DNA of 64,000 bases from Lewinellaceae bacterium. Lineage in GTDB: Bacteria; Bacteroidota; Bacteroidia; Chitinophagales; Saprospiraceae. Where the stretch lies: positions 1 to 64,000 of the forward strand of contig JACJYE010000010.1 of assembly GCA_020636255.1 (NCBI GenBank). Reading direction: 5' to 3'. Positions 37,053-44,613 of the stretch are shown here, one piece after another. The notes below the pieces were generated by a model. It was not told where the DNA came from and ran no database searches. It was given only the letters and a program-made list of their open reading frames with translations. The first letter of the stretch is position 1. Each line of letters starts with the position of its first letter. The translations under genes were made by a program, and so were the position numbers.

Positions 37053-39155
37053 CTATTCAACCCCCATTTCTTTCAACAACCGGTCGGCCCTGTAAATGTA
37101 CTTAAGCGCGGCTGTGATACCCCCCGCATGGACGGCGACGGAGCGGTTGACTTTTACATCGTAGATGAAATTCCCGGGAAGGGATTCGATATTGCCGTCA
37201 AAAATGAGGCCAACGAGCTCGCCCTTGGTATTGATCATAGGGCTTCCTGAGTTACCTCCAATGATGTCGCAGGTAGCGACGTAATTCAACGGCGATTTCA
37301 GCAATTCAGAAGGCGGCGACAGCCACTTATCGGGAAGCTCCCAGGGGAATTCACCGTCATTGGCATAGTAGCGGTCGTATAGGCCGAAGTAGGTCGTTTT
37401 AAATGGCGCTTCCGTACCATTGTAAGGATAGCCCTTAACCCAGCCGTCGGCGATCCGCTGGGTGAATGTAGCGTCGGGCGGAATAGAAACGCCATAAACA
37501 TTGAACACCTCGTTGGCGATCTTGGAAGAGAGCACCTGCCTTGTCGGCGAGCTGGCGCGGAACGCTATGGCTGCTTCCTGGAATTCAGGTACCAGCAGCT
37601 GCCCCATTTGAATAATGGGGTCCTTGGATTCCTTCAGCTTTTTCGGCTTGCCTTCCAGAAGCTTTTCCAGTTTCTTCTCATTGGCGAACCTGGTGTCCGC
37701 CAGCATTTCTTTAGCCGCCTGTTCAGGCGTACGCCCATCCAGCAACTCGTTGACGTAGGTATCATCGGGCCGGGCGTATTTCTTGAGTTCTCCAAGCAGC
37801 GTGGCCAGGTATTTAACCTCGTAGGGGCCGTTCAGGGAAGGAGCCAGCGTTTTGATCTCTTGTTTGATCTCATTAAGCGCTTCTTCCGACTCATCGGCCT
37901 CTATTGCCTGTATGAGGGTATATGCACTGAATGCCAATTGTAAGGCAGCGCCGCTCATGGGGTTGGGCGGCAGCAGCGTGATCTCGGAGGCGTAGCCACC
38001 GAGCGGTTCGTATTTGGATGCCATTTCAGCCCAGTAATCGTTGCCGTTCTTTACGGCCTGGGATTTCGATTTTATCTCCTGTTCCATTTTCCACTTCTTG
38101 CCCATCAGTGTGGGGTCGTTCAACCCTTCTTCGATGCCGCCGATCGCTTTGGCACTGTTCGACAGTTCGAAGATCTGCTCCAGGAGTTCGGGGCTTGGGT
38201 TCTCAGCATATTGTTCCTGAAGGATATTGATCCTGTTGTTCATCCAGTCCACCAGGATCTTATAGCGGTAGTCGCGGTCGTATTCCAGCTGCGCCACGGT
38301 GCGGTAACGCTCGGTACTACCCGGGTTGCCAATAGTGAATACGGCCTCGTTTTCCATGGGGCCTTTCGGGTTGACCGGGAAGTAGAAAGCAGAGGTATTA
38401 ACGGGTTGGCCATTTTCATAAGCCCTCCATATCGTCATGTCCAGGTTGTAGCGGGGATAGGTGAAGTTGTCCGGGTCGCCGCCAAAATAGCCTAGCTGTA
38501 ATTCAGGGATCAGCACCAGCCGGATGTCGTCATAGCGCTTGTAGCCGTATATAGAATACTTGCCGCCGCTATAAAAGGTTACGGTTTCCAGTTCGAGGCC
38601 TTCCCAGCCATCCTTTTGAGCGTAGGCAGCTTCGGCAGCCTTCAGTGCTTCCTGTTGCTTGGCCAGGCGTTCTTCGTCGCTTGAGGCCTTTCCGATATAC
38701 TCGTTTACAAAATCGGTAATGTCTTCATACCTTGCCAGTTGCTTGACAAACAGGCCGGGGATCTGTCTTTCTTCTGCTCTGGTTGGAGCATAGAAACCGT
38801 TATTCTCAAAGTCCTCGCCTTCTTTTTGTACTTTGAATACTTCACCGCGTGAGCAGTGGTGGTTGGTCAGGATCAGGCCATCCGGCGAGATAAAGGAAGC
38901 CGAACACCAGGAGGCGAATTTAAGGGAAGCCAAGCGCGCTCTTTCCCACCATTTTTCATCCGGCTGAAAGCCGTAAGTGTCCTGAAAGTATTGCGTGGGG
39001 GCGTGTTCGAAGGTCCACATTTTCCCAAAATCGAATCGGCTGATCTCGACATCGGTATTGTAGGGGGTGGCGGGTTGTGCATTGAGGGAAAGCAATGCAA
39101 TGGCCAATAGCCCTACTACCGTTAGCGTAAGCCTAGTGCTGAATTTTTTTGCCAT
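37053..39155 (-). CDS. S46-family dipeptidyl-peptidase (DPP7-like)
   Basis: This 700-residue secreted serine exopeptidase has a signal peptide (about residues 1-26). The catalytic histidine lies in LTNHHCSRGEVF (about 95) and the nucleophile in GGNSGSPMINTKGEL (about 633), with a helical domain between them. S46 peptidases remove dipeptides from the N-terminus of oligopeptides in the periplasm, feeding amino-acid catabolism. The residue 18 positions after the catalytic serine is glycine (LIFDGN). In the family this favours DPP7 (hydrophobic P1) over DPP11 (acidic P1, arginine there); this assignment uses remembered family numbering. A run of eight G lies upstream at 39206-39213. Confidence 0.94.
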   Translation of the reverse strand: MAKKFSTRLTLTVVGLLAIALLSLNAQPATPYNTDVEISRFDFGKMWTFEHAPTQYFQDTYGFQPDEKWWERARLASLKFASWCSASFISPDGLILTNHHCSRGEVFKVQKEGEDFENNGFYAPTRAEERQIPGLFVKQLARYEDITDFVNEYIGKASSDEERLAKQQEALKAAEAAYAQKDGWEGLELETVTFYSGGKYSIYGYKRYDDIRLVLIPELQLGYFGGDPDNFTYPRYNLDMTIWRAYENGQPVNTSAFYFPVNPKGPMENEAVFTIGNPGSTERYRTVAQLEYDRDYRYKILVDWMNNRINILQEQYAENPSPELLEQIFELSNSAKAIGGIEEGLNDPTLMGKKWKMEQEIKSKSQAVKNGNDYWAEMASKYEPLGGYASEITLLPPNPMSGAALQLAFSAYTLIQAIEADESEEALNEIKQEIKTLAPSLNGPYEVKYLATLLGELKKYARPDDTYVNELLDGRTPEQAAKEMLADTRFANEKKLEKLLEGKPKKLKESKDPIIQMGQLLVPEFQEAAIAFRASSPTRQVLSSKIANEVFNVYGVSIPPDATFTQRIADGWVKGYPYNGTEAPFKTTYFGLYDRYYANDGEFPWELPDKWLSPPSELLKSPLNYVATCDIIGGNSGSPMINTKGELVGLIFDGNIESLPGNFIYDVKVNRSVAVHAGGITAALKYIYRADRLLKEMGVE

Positions 39156-39279
39156 CTTTTTTTTGTGTTTGGATCAAAAATCAGGAGGTTTTCACTCCTT
39201 ATTCTGGGGGGGGCAAAGTACGAATAATTTAGAAATCATACTATCACTTTTGCCCTTTACATCATTCTCCGTTACCTGA

Positions 39280-40707
39280 TCATACCCGTTTCAGAAGCTC
39301 CGGGCGCTCTTCGTATATTTTCACGATCAGCTCGCCGAACAGCGTATTCGCCCAGGCAAACCACTTGCGTGTAAAATCTTCGGGGTCGTCCATGTCGAAT
39401 GCCTCGTGCATAAAACCTGTGCCCGCGTGGGTAGCTTTTAGCATCCTCAGGCAATGCAGGATCTCTTCATCGCCGGTGGCCGTCATGGCGCGTAGGATGA
39501 TGCCCATCGGCCAGATGCGCCGCAGGCCGCTGTGGGGGCTGGCCTGGCCTTCGGCGGCCTTCCCCTGAAAGTAGTATGGGTTGTGGTTGCTGAGCAGAAA
39601 ACGGCGGGTGTGCCGGTATAATGGGTCTTTGGCAGTATGTACTCCGAGGTAGGCCAGCGACATCAGGCTGGGTACGTTGGCGTCGTCCTGGAATAAAGCA
39701 TTACCATAACCGTCTACTTCATAGGCGTATATCCTGCCGTAATTCAGGTGTTTGACCACCGCGTATCGCTGCACGGCCTGTTTTACTTCTTCGGCAAAGG
39801 CACGGCACGAAGCGGCAAAGGCCTTGTCACGCTTAATCACATCGAACATCTCTGCCAGCTGTTGCAGGGACTGTATGGCGAACAGGTTGGATGGAATGAG
39901 GAAAGGGAACACCGTGGCATCGTCGGAAGGCCTGAACATAGAGGCGATCAGGCCTACCGGCCGGATAGGGCGCCCTTTGCCGTTAAAGGGAGGCGCATCG
40001 GTCATCCAGGTCGTTTCCCGGGTGAAATAGTATGGGCTTTCTCCATTTTTTCGCTGCTCGGTGCGGAAAGTATCTACGATCAGCCGCATAGCCTTGTCCC
40101 AGTCGTCATCGAATGGGCTGTTGTCGCCACTTGCCTTCCAGTAGCCATGCGACAGGCGGACGGCGTAACAAAGGGAATCTACTTCCCATTTTCGTTCATG
40201 GACGCCGGGCAGGAGGGGCGGGCGGTCCTCATCCCATTCCGATTTGCGGGAACTGTCCTTGTAAAAAGCGTTGGCATAGGGGTCGAGTAAAACGCAGCGC
40301 GCCTGCCGGCGTACGAGCCCATTGATGAGAAGCCGCAGCGGTTCATCCTTGCGGATCAAAGGCAGGTAGGGCCAAACCTGGGCGCAGGAATCCCGCAGCC
40401 ACATGGCGTCAATATCACCGGTAATGACAAAAGTATCGGGTTTGCCGTCCAGTTCTCCGGCATCGACGGTGGTATCCAGTGTATTGGGATAACAGTTCTC
40501 AAACAACCATGCGAGTTCTTCGTCCGGAATGGCCCTCTTAACCTGGTGGATCTGTTCTTCAAGTGCTGTACTTGTAAAGTTCCTTTTTTCCAGGGGAGGG
40601 CGCTGCGACGGGAGCCCTGGCCGGTAGCGTGGCCATAGAACGGAGGAGGGGAGAATACTAGCAGCACTTGCCGCAGCAGAAAGCTGCAGAAATTGTCTTC
40701 GTTGCAT
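39280..40707 (-). CDS. Glycoside hydrolase family 125 (metal-independent alpha-mannosidase)
   Basis: This 475-residue enzyme resembles GH125 exo-alpha-1,6-mannosidases. It has a Tat-like signal (MQRRQFLQLSAAASAAS) and the conserved blocks FVITGDIDAMWLRDS, LLDPYANAFYKD, KWEVDSLCYAVRLS, GLIASMFRPSDDAT and YEVDGYGNALFQDDANVPS. These form an (alpha/alpha)6 barrel active site with acidic residues at VTGDIDA and FQDDAN. It would trim terminal mannose from N-glycan-like or microbial mannans. It is downstream of no polysaccharide locus; neighbours on the same strand are the S46 peptidase and, beyond a terminator, the MotA/ExbB operon. Confidence 0.92.
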   Translation of the reverse strand: MQRRQFLQLSAAASAASILPSSVLWPRYRPGLPSQRPPLEKRNFTSTALEEQIHQVKRAIPDEELAWLFENCYPNTLDTTVDAGELDGKPDTFVITGDIDAMWLRDSCAQVWPYLPLIRKDEPLRLLINGLVRRQARCVLLDPYANAFYKDSSRKSEWDEDRPPLLPGVHERKWEVDSLCYAVRLSHGYWKASGDNSPFDDDWDKAMRLIVDTFRTEQRKNGESPYYFTRETTWMTDAPPFNGKGRPIRPVGLIASMFRPSDDATVFPFLIPSNLFAIQSLQQLAEMFDVIKRDKAFAASCRAFAEEVKQAVQRYAVVKHLNYGRIYAYEVDGYGNALFQDDANVPSLMSLAYLGVHTAKDPLYRHTRRFLLSNHNPYYFQGKAAEGQASPHSGLRRIWPMGIILRAMTATGDEEILHCLRMLKATHAGTGFMHEAFDMDDPEDFTRKWFAWANTLFGELIVKIYEERPELLKRV

Positions 40708-40751
40708 GGCGTCGTTTGTTAGTGACGCCTAAGTTAACGGAAAAAAAATAA

Positions 40752-40790
40752 CCGCCGGGCCCCGGTATTGCAATTTTTGGGGCCCGGCGG
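40752..40790 (-). terminator. Rho-independent terminator of the MotA/ExbB operon
   Basis: A 12-base-pair perfect GC-rich stem (40752-40763 with 40779-40790) is followed on the minus strand by TTATTTTTTTT. It lies 15 bases past the stop of the MotA/TolQ/ExbB gene. Confidence 0.85.
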
Positions 40791-40804
40791 CAGCTTTCCA
40801 AAGC

Positions 40805-41563
40805 TTATGCCTTGTTATAGATGCGGCTGATCAGGTTGTCGATGATATACCCTTTGGCCCTGGAGAAGAAAGTGTCCAGTTCTTCCAGGTACCGGTGGTA
40901 AAAGAAGTTCAGTGCCAGGCCGGCCATCAGGGCCACGAGGGTAGTGTCGAAAGCGACGTTGAGGTGGCTCGTAATGGCGGGCATGCCTTCTTCGGTCTTG
41001 GCCAGGTGGGCCATGCCTATGGAAGTTGACAGGCCGATCAGCGTGCCGATGAAGCCCAGTGATACGACTGCACCCAATAGGTATCGCACGGTTTCCAGCT
41101 TGCCCTCTATTTCATTTTTACTGTTATCGACCTGGGCGTTGAACACCTGCAGGGTTTCGCCTACGGACTGGTCGTTCCGGTACTGTGTGCAGGCTTTTTT
41201 GATGAAATCCGCTACGAGGTAATCGTTGCCGTTCTTTTCCATTTGTATGGTGTTCAACTTGATCTGCGCCACTTCCTCCGCAGAAAGGACGAGTTGGTCG
41301 CGGGTTGGCAACAACCCCAGGCTGAATCCCTGGTTCTGGCTGCGTATAAACCGGCGTTGTTCCAGCAATTCGAGGATGCTGTAGGTGAATACGCCATAGA
41401 TGGCCGCCTGGATATATCCCTGGTACGACCCGCCCAATGCTTCTACCAGGCGGTGGATGCCCGTGCCGGTTGAGAACAGGTTGCCCATCAGGATCAGCAC
41501 CAGCCACAGCAGAGCTGCAGCAAGCAGGCTGAATATCAGTTGAAAGCTTTTGGTCTTAAACAT
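40805..41563 (-). CDS. MotA/TolQ/ExbB-family proton channel protein
   Basis: This 252-residue inner-membrane protein has hydrophobic segments at about residues 8-28, 50-66, 165-188 and 206-228. The conserved MotA/TolQ/ExbB core is LLGAVVSLGFIGTLIGLSTS plus LNVAFDTTLVALMAGLALNF. Such proteins form the pentameric stator around a dimeric ExbD/MotB-like partner and convert proton flow into mechanical work. It is the last gene of a four-gene minus-strand operon, five bases after the ExbD-like gene. It is not GldL, which has a different two-helix layout. The process it powers is unknown. Confidence 0.88.
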   Translation of the reverse strand: MFKTKSFQLIFSLLAAALLWLVLILMGNLFSTGTGIHRLVEALGGSYQGYIQAAIYGVFTYSILELLEQRRFIRSQNQGFSLGLLPTRDQLVLSAEEVAQIKLNTIQMEKNGNDYLVADFIKKACTQYRNDQSVGETLQVFNAQVDNSKNEIEGKLETVRYLLGAVVSLGFIGTLIGLSTSIGMAHLAKTEEGMPAITSHLNVAFDTTLVALMAGLALNFFYHRYLEELDTFFSRAKGYIIDNLISRIYNKA

Positions 41564-41568
41564 GGCCC

Positions 41569-42471
41569 TTAATTTTTGATGAGTTGAAAAGTACCGTCTG
41601 CTTTCAGGCGCACTGTGCCGAGCAGGACGCGGTTATCGCTCAGTTTTACTTCTTTGGAGAACGCATCTCCTCTTTCTTCGCCCTGGTTGTTCTTGGTGTA
41701 CACCAGGCCGGTTACGGTAACGGAAGTGTTCTTTTTGGCGCTTTCCTTGAATTGTGCGTACAGTTTATACTCTCCCGGGATGATGGCCCCGAACTGCCGT
41801 ACTGCTTCCTGGTTGGTCCGCAGGTCATTGCCGAAGAGGCGATTCCTGGATTTGCCGCTGTCCCATTCGCCGATAGCCCGGTCTTTTTTCCGGCCTCCGT
41901 ATACGCAGTCATCGCCCTTGCAGACGAAAATGTCTACGTTGTTGGCTATATCCCGCCATTTGATCTCGAACGAAACGTTACACGGTACGGAAGGCGCATC
42001 GCCCTTGTATACGGGAGGTGCTTCAATCGTGCTCTTCGGTTTTTCTTCCACGGTAGCGGGCCTCGGTTGTTCGGCTTTCGGTTTTTCTACCTCCCTGGTT
42101 TCAGGCCCGGGCTGGTTATTGTTGTTTGGCTGCTTTACAGGCTCATTGCGCACCGCGACGCGGGACGGCTGTTGTGCCGCCAGCGGCGCAGGGGTGTGAA
42201 CGGCGTTGCTTTTCGGAGCTCCCGGCATGGTTTTGTAGTCGACCAGCAATACAAGTAGCGAATCGCCTGCCGTATGCTGGAGCAGGCTATCGGGAAGCGC
42301 TCCGAACAGCTGCATGCGCGTGGTATCAAAGTATACGGCGGCCTGCTGGGCCTTTGCCGCAGGTGCTCCGCCCTTAGGTGTAATAATAAAAAGGAATATT
42401 ACAGCTCCAAGGGCGCTGGTGAGCAGGTCCAGAAAGGACAGGTTGAACATTTCAGCTTTTCTCCTTGACAT
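41569..42471 (-). CDS. ExbD/MotB-like protein with periplasmic beta-sandwich domain
   Basis: This 300-residue protein has one N-terminal membrane segment with a buried aspartate (MFNLSFLDLLTSALGAVIFL, about residues 8-28), as in ExbD/MotB stator partners. A proline-rich linker follows (about 85-145). The globular periplasmic domain (about 155-300: VSFEIKWRDIANNVDIFVCK, IIPGEYKLYAQF, VTVTGLVY) recalls DUF2135/YfaP-like beta-sandwiches. There is no OmpA-type peptidoglycan motif. It is followed five bases later by the MotA/TolQ/ExbB gene, and its start overlaps the end of the zinc-ribbon gene by 20 bases. The stator role is inferred from topology and neighbour; the C-terminal similarity is weak. 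Confidence 0.72.
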   Translation of the reverse strand: MSRRKAEMFNLSFLDLLTSALGAVIFLFIITPKGGAPAAKAQQAAVYFDTTRMQLFGALPDSLLQHTAGDSLLVLLVDYKTMPGAPKSNAVHTPAPLAAQQPSRVAVRNEPVKQPNNNNQPGPETREVEKPKAEQPRPATVEEKPKSTIEAPPVYKGDAPSVPCNVSFEIKWRDIANNVDIFVCKGDDCVYGGRKKDRAIGEWDSGKSRNRLFGNDLRTNQEAVRQFGAIIPGEYKLYAQFKESAKKNTSVTVTGLVYTKNNQGEERGDAFSKEVKLSDNRVLLGTVRLKADGTFQLIKN

Positions 42472-42757
42472 GAAGCTTTGCTTTTGATGTGAAGCCCTCA
42501 GTGGCCTGCCAGGAGGCGCCTGCCTCCCCGCCGGGCCGCCGGGCGGGCAGAGGGAAATGGCACTCTACGCACTTTGCACCGTCACCCGGGGTGCTGCTTC
42601 CGCAATTCTGACAGGAAACGACAACCTGAGGCGTTTCCAGCGGGTCTCCGGCCCACCCGGTTTCATCCCGGTGGGTAAAGTGGCCTTTCATGTTGCAATG
42701 CACGCAACGTTCAGTTCCATCTTCGTTGAGGGTGAAGCAGTTATTACAGATCAGCAT
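42452..42757 (-). CDS. Double zinc-ribbon protein
   Basis: This 101-residue protein has two zinc-ribbon-like cysteine pairs: MLICNNCFTLNEDG with CVHCNMKGHF (about residues 4-21), and VVSCQNCGSSTPGD with CVECHFPLP (about 47-66). The rest is a basic tail. It has no membrane segment and is presumably cytoplasmic. The ATG at 42757 begins right at the first ribbon; the long upstream in-frame extension overlaps the barrel gene in a different frame. Tight overlap with the ExbD-like gene suggests that it acts with the channel, possibly as an adaptor or sensor. No such role is established. Confidence 0.75.
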   Translation of the reverse strand: MLICNNCFTLNEDGTERCVHCNMKGHFTHRDETGWAGDPLETPQVVVSCQNCGSSTPGDGAKCVECHFPLPARRPGGEAGASWQATEGFTSKAKLHVKEKS

Positions 42758-42791
42758 ATCACCTTGTATTTTGTTGGAGCCGGCTGGACGA

Positions 42792-43535
42792 TCAATAGCG
42801 GTCTCCGAATTTGAAATGATACTCGTAACCCACCGAAAATATGGTAGACTTATTCCGTTGTTCGCCCTTAAAGGTGTCGAAGAAGTCGTTAGCATCCTTA
42901 TAGCGGGGGTTGAAGGCGTCTTTCGTACCGGAATCCCAGGTGACGTTGAAAGTGAGCTTGCTGTTGTTATTGATGGCGAACACCAGGCCCGGCGACACCT
43001 GAAAGCCAATCTGCGTAGCCCGGTAATCATCATTCAGGCCGTTGCCGAAGCTTATCGTATAGTTTTGCACCTCTGTTTCATCGGTACCGTAATACTGGGT
43101 CTCTTCGTCCAGCTTTCCTTTCAACCCGACATTAAAGGAGGGGCCGAGGGTGAAGGACAGGGCAAAATTATCAGTGAGGTATTTCCGATAACCCACCAAT
43201 ACCGGGATAGAGAGGTAATGCAGCTTTTCCCGGCCGGTAAAATAACCGGTGCCGGATTCATCCTCGAAATTATCGGTGCGGTATTCACCGCCCTTTTGGA
43301 TGTACTGTATACCACTGCTGATGGTGAAGTTCTGGATTTCGAAACCCAGGATTGCCCCTCCATTGAGGCCGAATACGGAACTTGTGCTTGGATAGAGCTC
43401 CGCCAGGTCTTCGGAGTATTTGAATTTGGATAGGTTGCCGCCGCCGCTGGCGCCGATGAAAAAGGAGCTCTGCTGGGCCTGAAGGGCGACAATACTGAAT
43501 AGAAACAGCAACAAGGCTGTGGCGTGGGTTTTCAT
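42792..43535 (-). CDS. PorT-family outer-membrane beta-barrel protein
   Basis: This 247-residue barrel has a signal peptide (cleavage near ALQAQ). Alternating beta strands follow, starting FFIGASGGGNLSKF and ending SVGYEYHFKFGDRY, as in the OMP_b-brl_2/PorT-like families of Bacteroidota. It is the first gene of the operon with the zinc-ribbon, ExbD-like and MotA/ExbB genes (34-base gap), so it could be the outer-membrane end of an energised envelope complex. The general barrel call is firm; the specific role is inference. Confidence 0.87.
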   Translation of the reverse strand: MKTHATALLLFLFSIVALQAQQSSFFIGASGGGNLSKFKYSEDLAELYPSTSSVFGLNGGAILGFEIQNFTISSGIQYIQKGGEYRTDNFEDESGTGYFTGREKLHYLSIPVLVGYRKYLTDNFALSFTLGPSFNVGLKGKLDEETQYYGTDETEVQNYTISFGNGLNDDYRATQIGFQVSPGLVFAINNNSKLTFNVTWDSGTKDAFNPRYKDANDFFDTFKGEQRNKSTIFSVGYEYHFKFGDRY

Positions 43536-43765
43536 AGTCAGATTGTTTTATTGGTTATATTTAGTATAAATAATAGACAGAACAACGAGAAGCAGGAATA
43601 TGGGGTGGGGCTATACAGGGAATGCGTTCGCTTACAAATACAGGACAAAGTAAGGGGCGGGAAGTGTTAAGGGATGTTATGGATGGGTTACGCTTTTCTT
43701 AAGTGGTAGGGTTTAACCTATTGTTAAGGAAGGGGTTAAGGGATTTAACGAGGATACCTGTTAGC

Positions 43766-43803
43766 AAAAAAAAAAGCCCAAGCGGAAGAGCTCCACTCGG
43801 GCT
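43766..43803 (-). terminator. Terminator after the tRNA-Pro-like pseudogene
   Basis: On the minus strand, AGCCCGAGTGGAG pairs with the CTTGGGCT side and is followed by ten T. It is an almost exact duplicate of the terminator at 43898-43934. Confidence 0.8.
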
Positions 43804-43812
43804 ATCAGTTCG

Positions 43813-43888
43813 TCGGGGTGACAGGATTTGAACCTGCGGCCCTCCCGGCCGATGGCCGGGATGCGCCACCGTGCAGCGCTATATCAAG
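43813..43888 (-). pseudogene. tRNA-Pro-like pseudogene (intact 3' half, broken 5' half)
   Basis: The 3' 26 bases (T arm, acceptor 3' strand, discriminator A) are identical to the neighbouring tRNA-Pro, and the D arm is similar. The 5' acceptor strand reads CTTGATA and cannot pair with the 3' strand. The anticodon arm is an eight-pair GC palindrome (TCCCGGCC … GGCCGGGA) with only ATC between, and position 33 is C. It cannot be a working tRNA-Pro. Confidence 0.75.
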
Positions 43889-43897
43889 TGGAGGGGC

Positions 43898-43934
43898 AAA
43901 AAAAAAGCCCAAGCGGAAGAGCTCCACTCGGGCT
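43898..43934 (-). terminator. Terminator after tRNA-Pro
   Basis: This is the same hairpin as at 43766-43803, followed by nine T on the minus strand. It lies 9 bases past the tRNA-Pro 3' end. Confidence 0.85.
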
Positions 43935-43943
43935 ATCAGTTCG

Positions 43944-44017
43944 TCGGGGTGACAGGATTTGAACCTGCGACCCCTTGCACCCCATGCAAGTGCGCTACCG
44001 GGCTGCGCTACACCCCG
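43944..44017 (-). tRNA. tRNA-Pro (GGG)
   Basis: A 74-base cloverleaf: acceptor CGGGGTG pairs with CACCCCG, the D arm is GCGC/GCGC, the anticodon stem CTTGC/GCAAG holds the loop ATGGGGT (anticodon GGG), and the T arm contains GGTTCAAAT. CCA is not encoded. It belongs to a minus-strand cluster with tRNA-Val upstream. Confidence 0.95.
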
Positions 44018-44089
44018 AACTGAAAACTACTGCAGCAAAAGCATACAGCAGCATATATCTACCTCGAAGCCGGGCTTGGGTAGGTAAGG

Positions 44090-44164
44090 TGGTCATTACT
44101 GGATTCGAACCAGTGACCTCTGCTCTGTCAAAGCAGCGCTCTAAACCAACTGAGCTAAATGACC
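44090..44164 (-). tRNA. tRNA-Val (GAC)
   Basis: A 75-base cloverleaf: acceptor GGTCATT pairs with AATGACC, the D arm is GCTC/GAGC, the anticodon stem CTGCT/AGCAG holds loop TTGACAG (anticodon GAC), and the T arm is CTGGTTCGAATCCAG. CCA is not encoded. Confidence 0.96.
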
Positions 44165-44613
44165 TGAAAAAACAGCCTGAAAAGGCATTCATTCCTACGC
44201 TTTTGCAGAAGCGGTTGCAAAGATAGCAAAATCCTGAACTTTGGGAAAAGCTGCCCGCTGATTTTTTCGCGGGTATTTTATTAGCCCGTGAATCCGCTAT
44301 GCGCTTTTTCCCGGGCCATATTTCTTATGACAGATCTGCCAGGCAAACAGGGTGTTTTTTTTCTCGTATATGTTAAGGTTACTTATCCACAGGCTGTTGA
44401 AAAAATAGCCTTCGAAGGCTGTAAAAAATCCCTTTCAGGCCCTTACATTTAGCATCGCAAGATGATTGCCCGTCCAATGCGCTAAATACAGCCTAAAAAA
44501 AAAACAGTATCCTCGGTTCTAATGTAGCCTTCCAGGCTATTCCTGGAAGTGATACGGGTTTTATTATTCGACTCTTGCCGGGTATTCAATAAACACAGAC
44601 AAATTCTACGGAT
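44165..44613. promoter_or_regulatory. 449-base leader region of the ribonucleotide reductase gene
   Basis: No gene is visible. The region holds a perfect 14-base palindrome AGCCTTCGAAGGCT (44407-44420). A related hairpin CTTCCAGG-CTATT-CCTGGAAG lies at 44529-44549, and near it is another TAGCCTTC…GGCTA copy. TTTAGC/GCTAAA half-sites flank 44448-44485. These may be operator or attenuator structures for nrdJ. A cobalamin riboswitch, which could be expected here, is not evident. Confidence 0.4.

Noticed and set aside
39280..40707. Polysaccharide utilisation locus around the GH125 gene
   Set aside because: No SusC/SusD pair or other glycosidase lies nearby, and the hybrid sensor is about 34 kb away.
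40805..43535. Zorya-type defence system (MotA/ExbB plus ExbD-like genes)
   Set aside because: No helicase or nuclease partner (ZorC, ZorD, ZorE) is present; neighbours are a zinc-ribbon protein and an outer-membrane barrel, and the ExbD-like protein lacks an OmpA-type domain.
44300..44360. Possible cobalamin riboswitch before the B12-dependent nrdJ (AGATCTGCC resembles part of a B12 box)
   Set aside because: Only the last part of the B12 box matches, and none of the other conserved riboswitch blocks could be found upstream.
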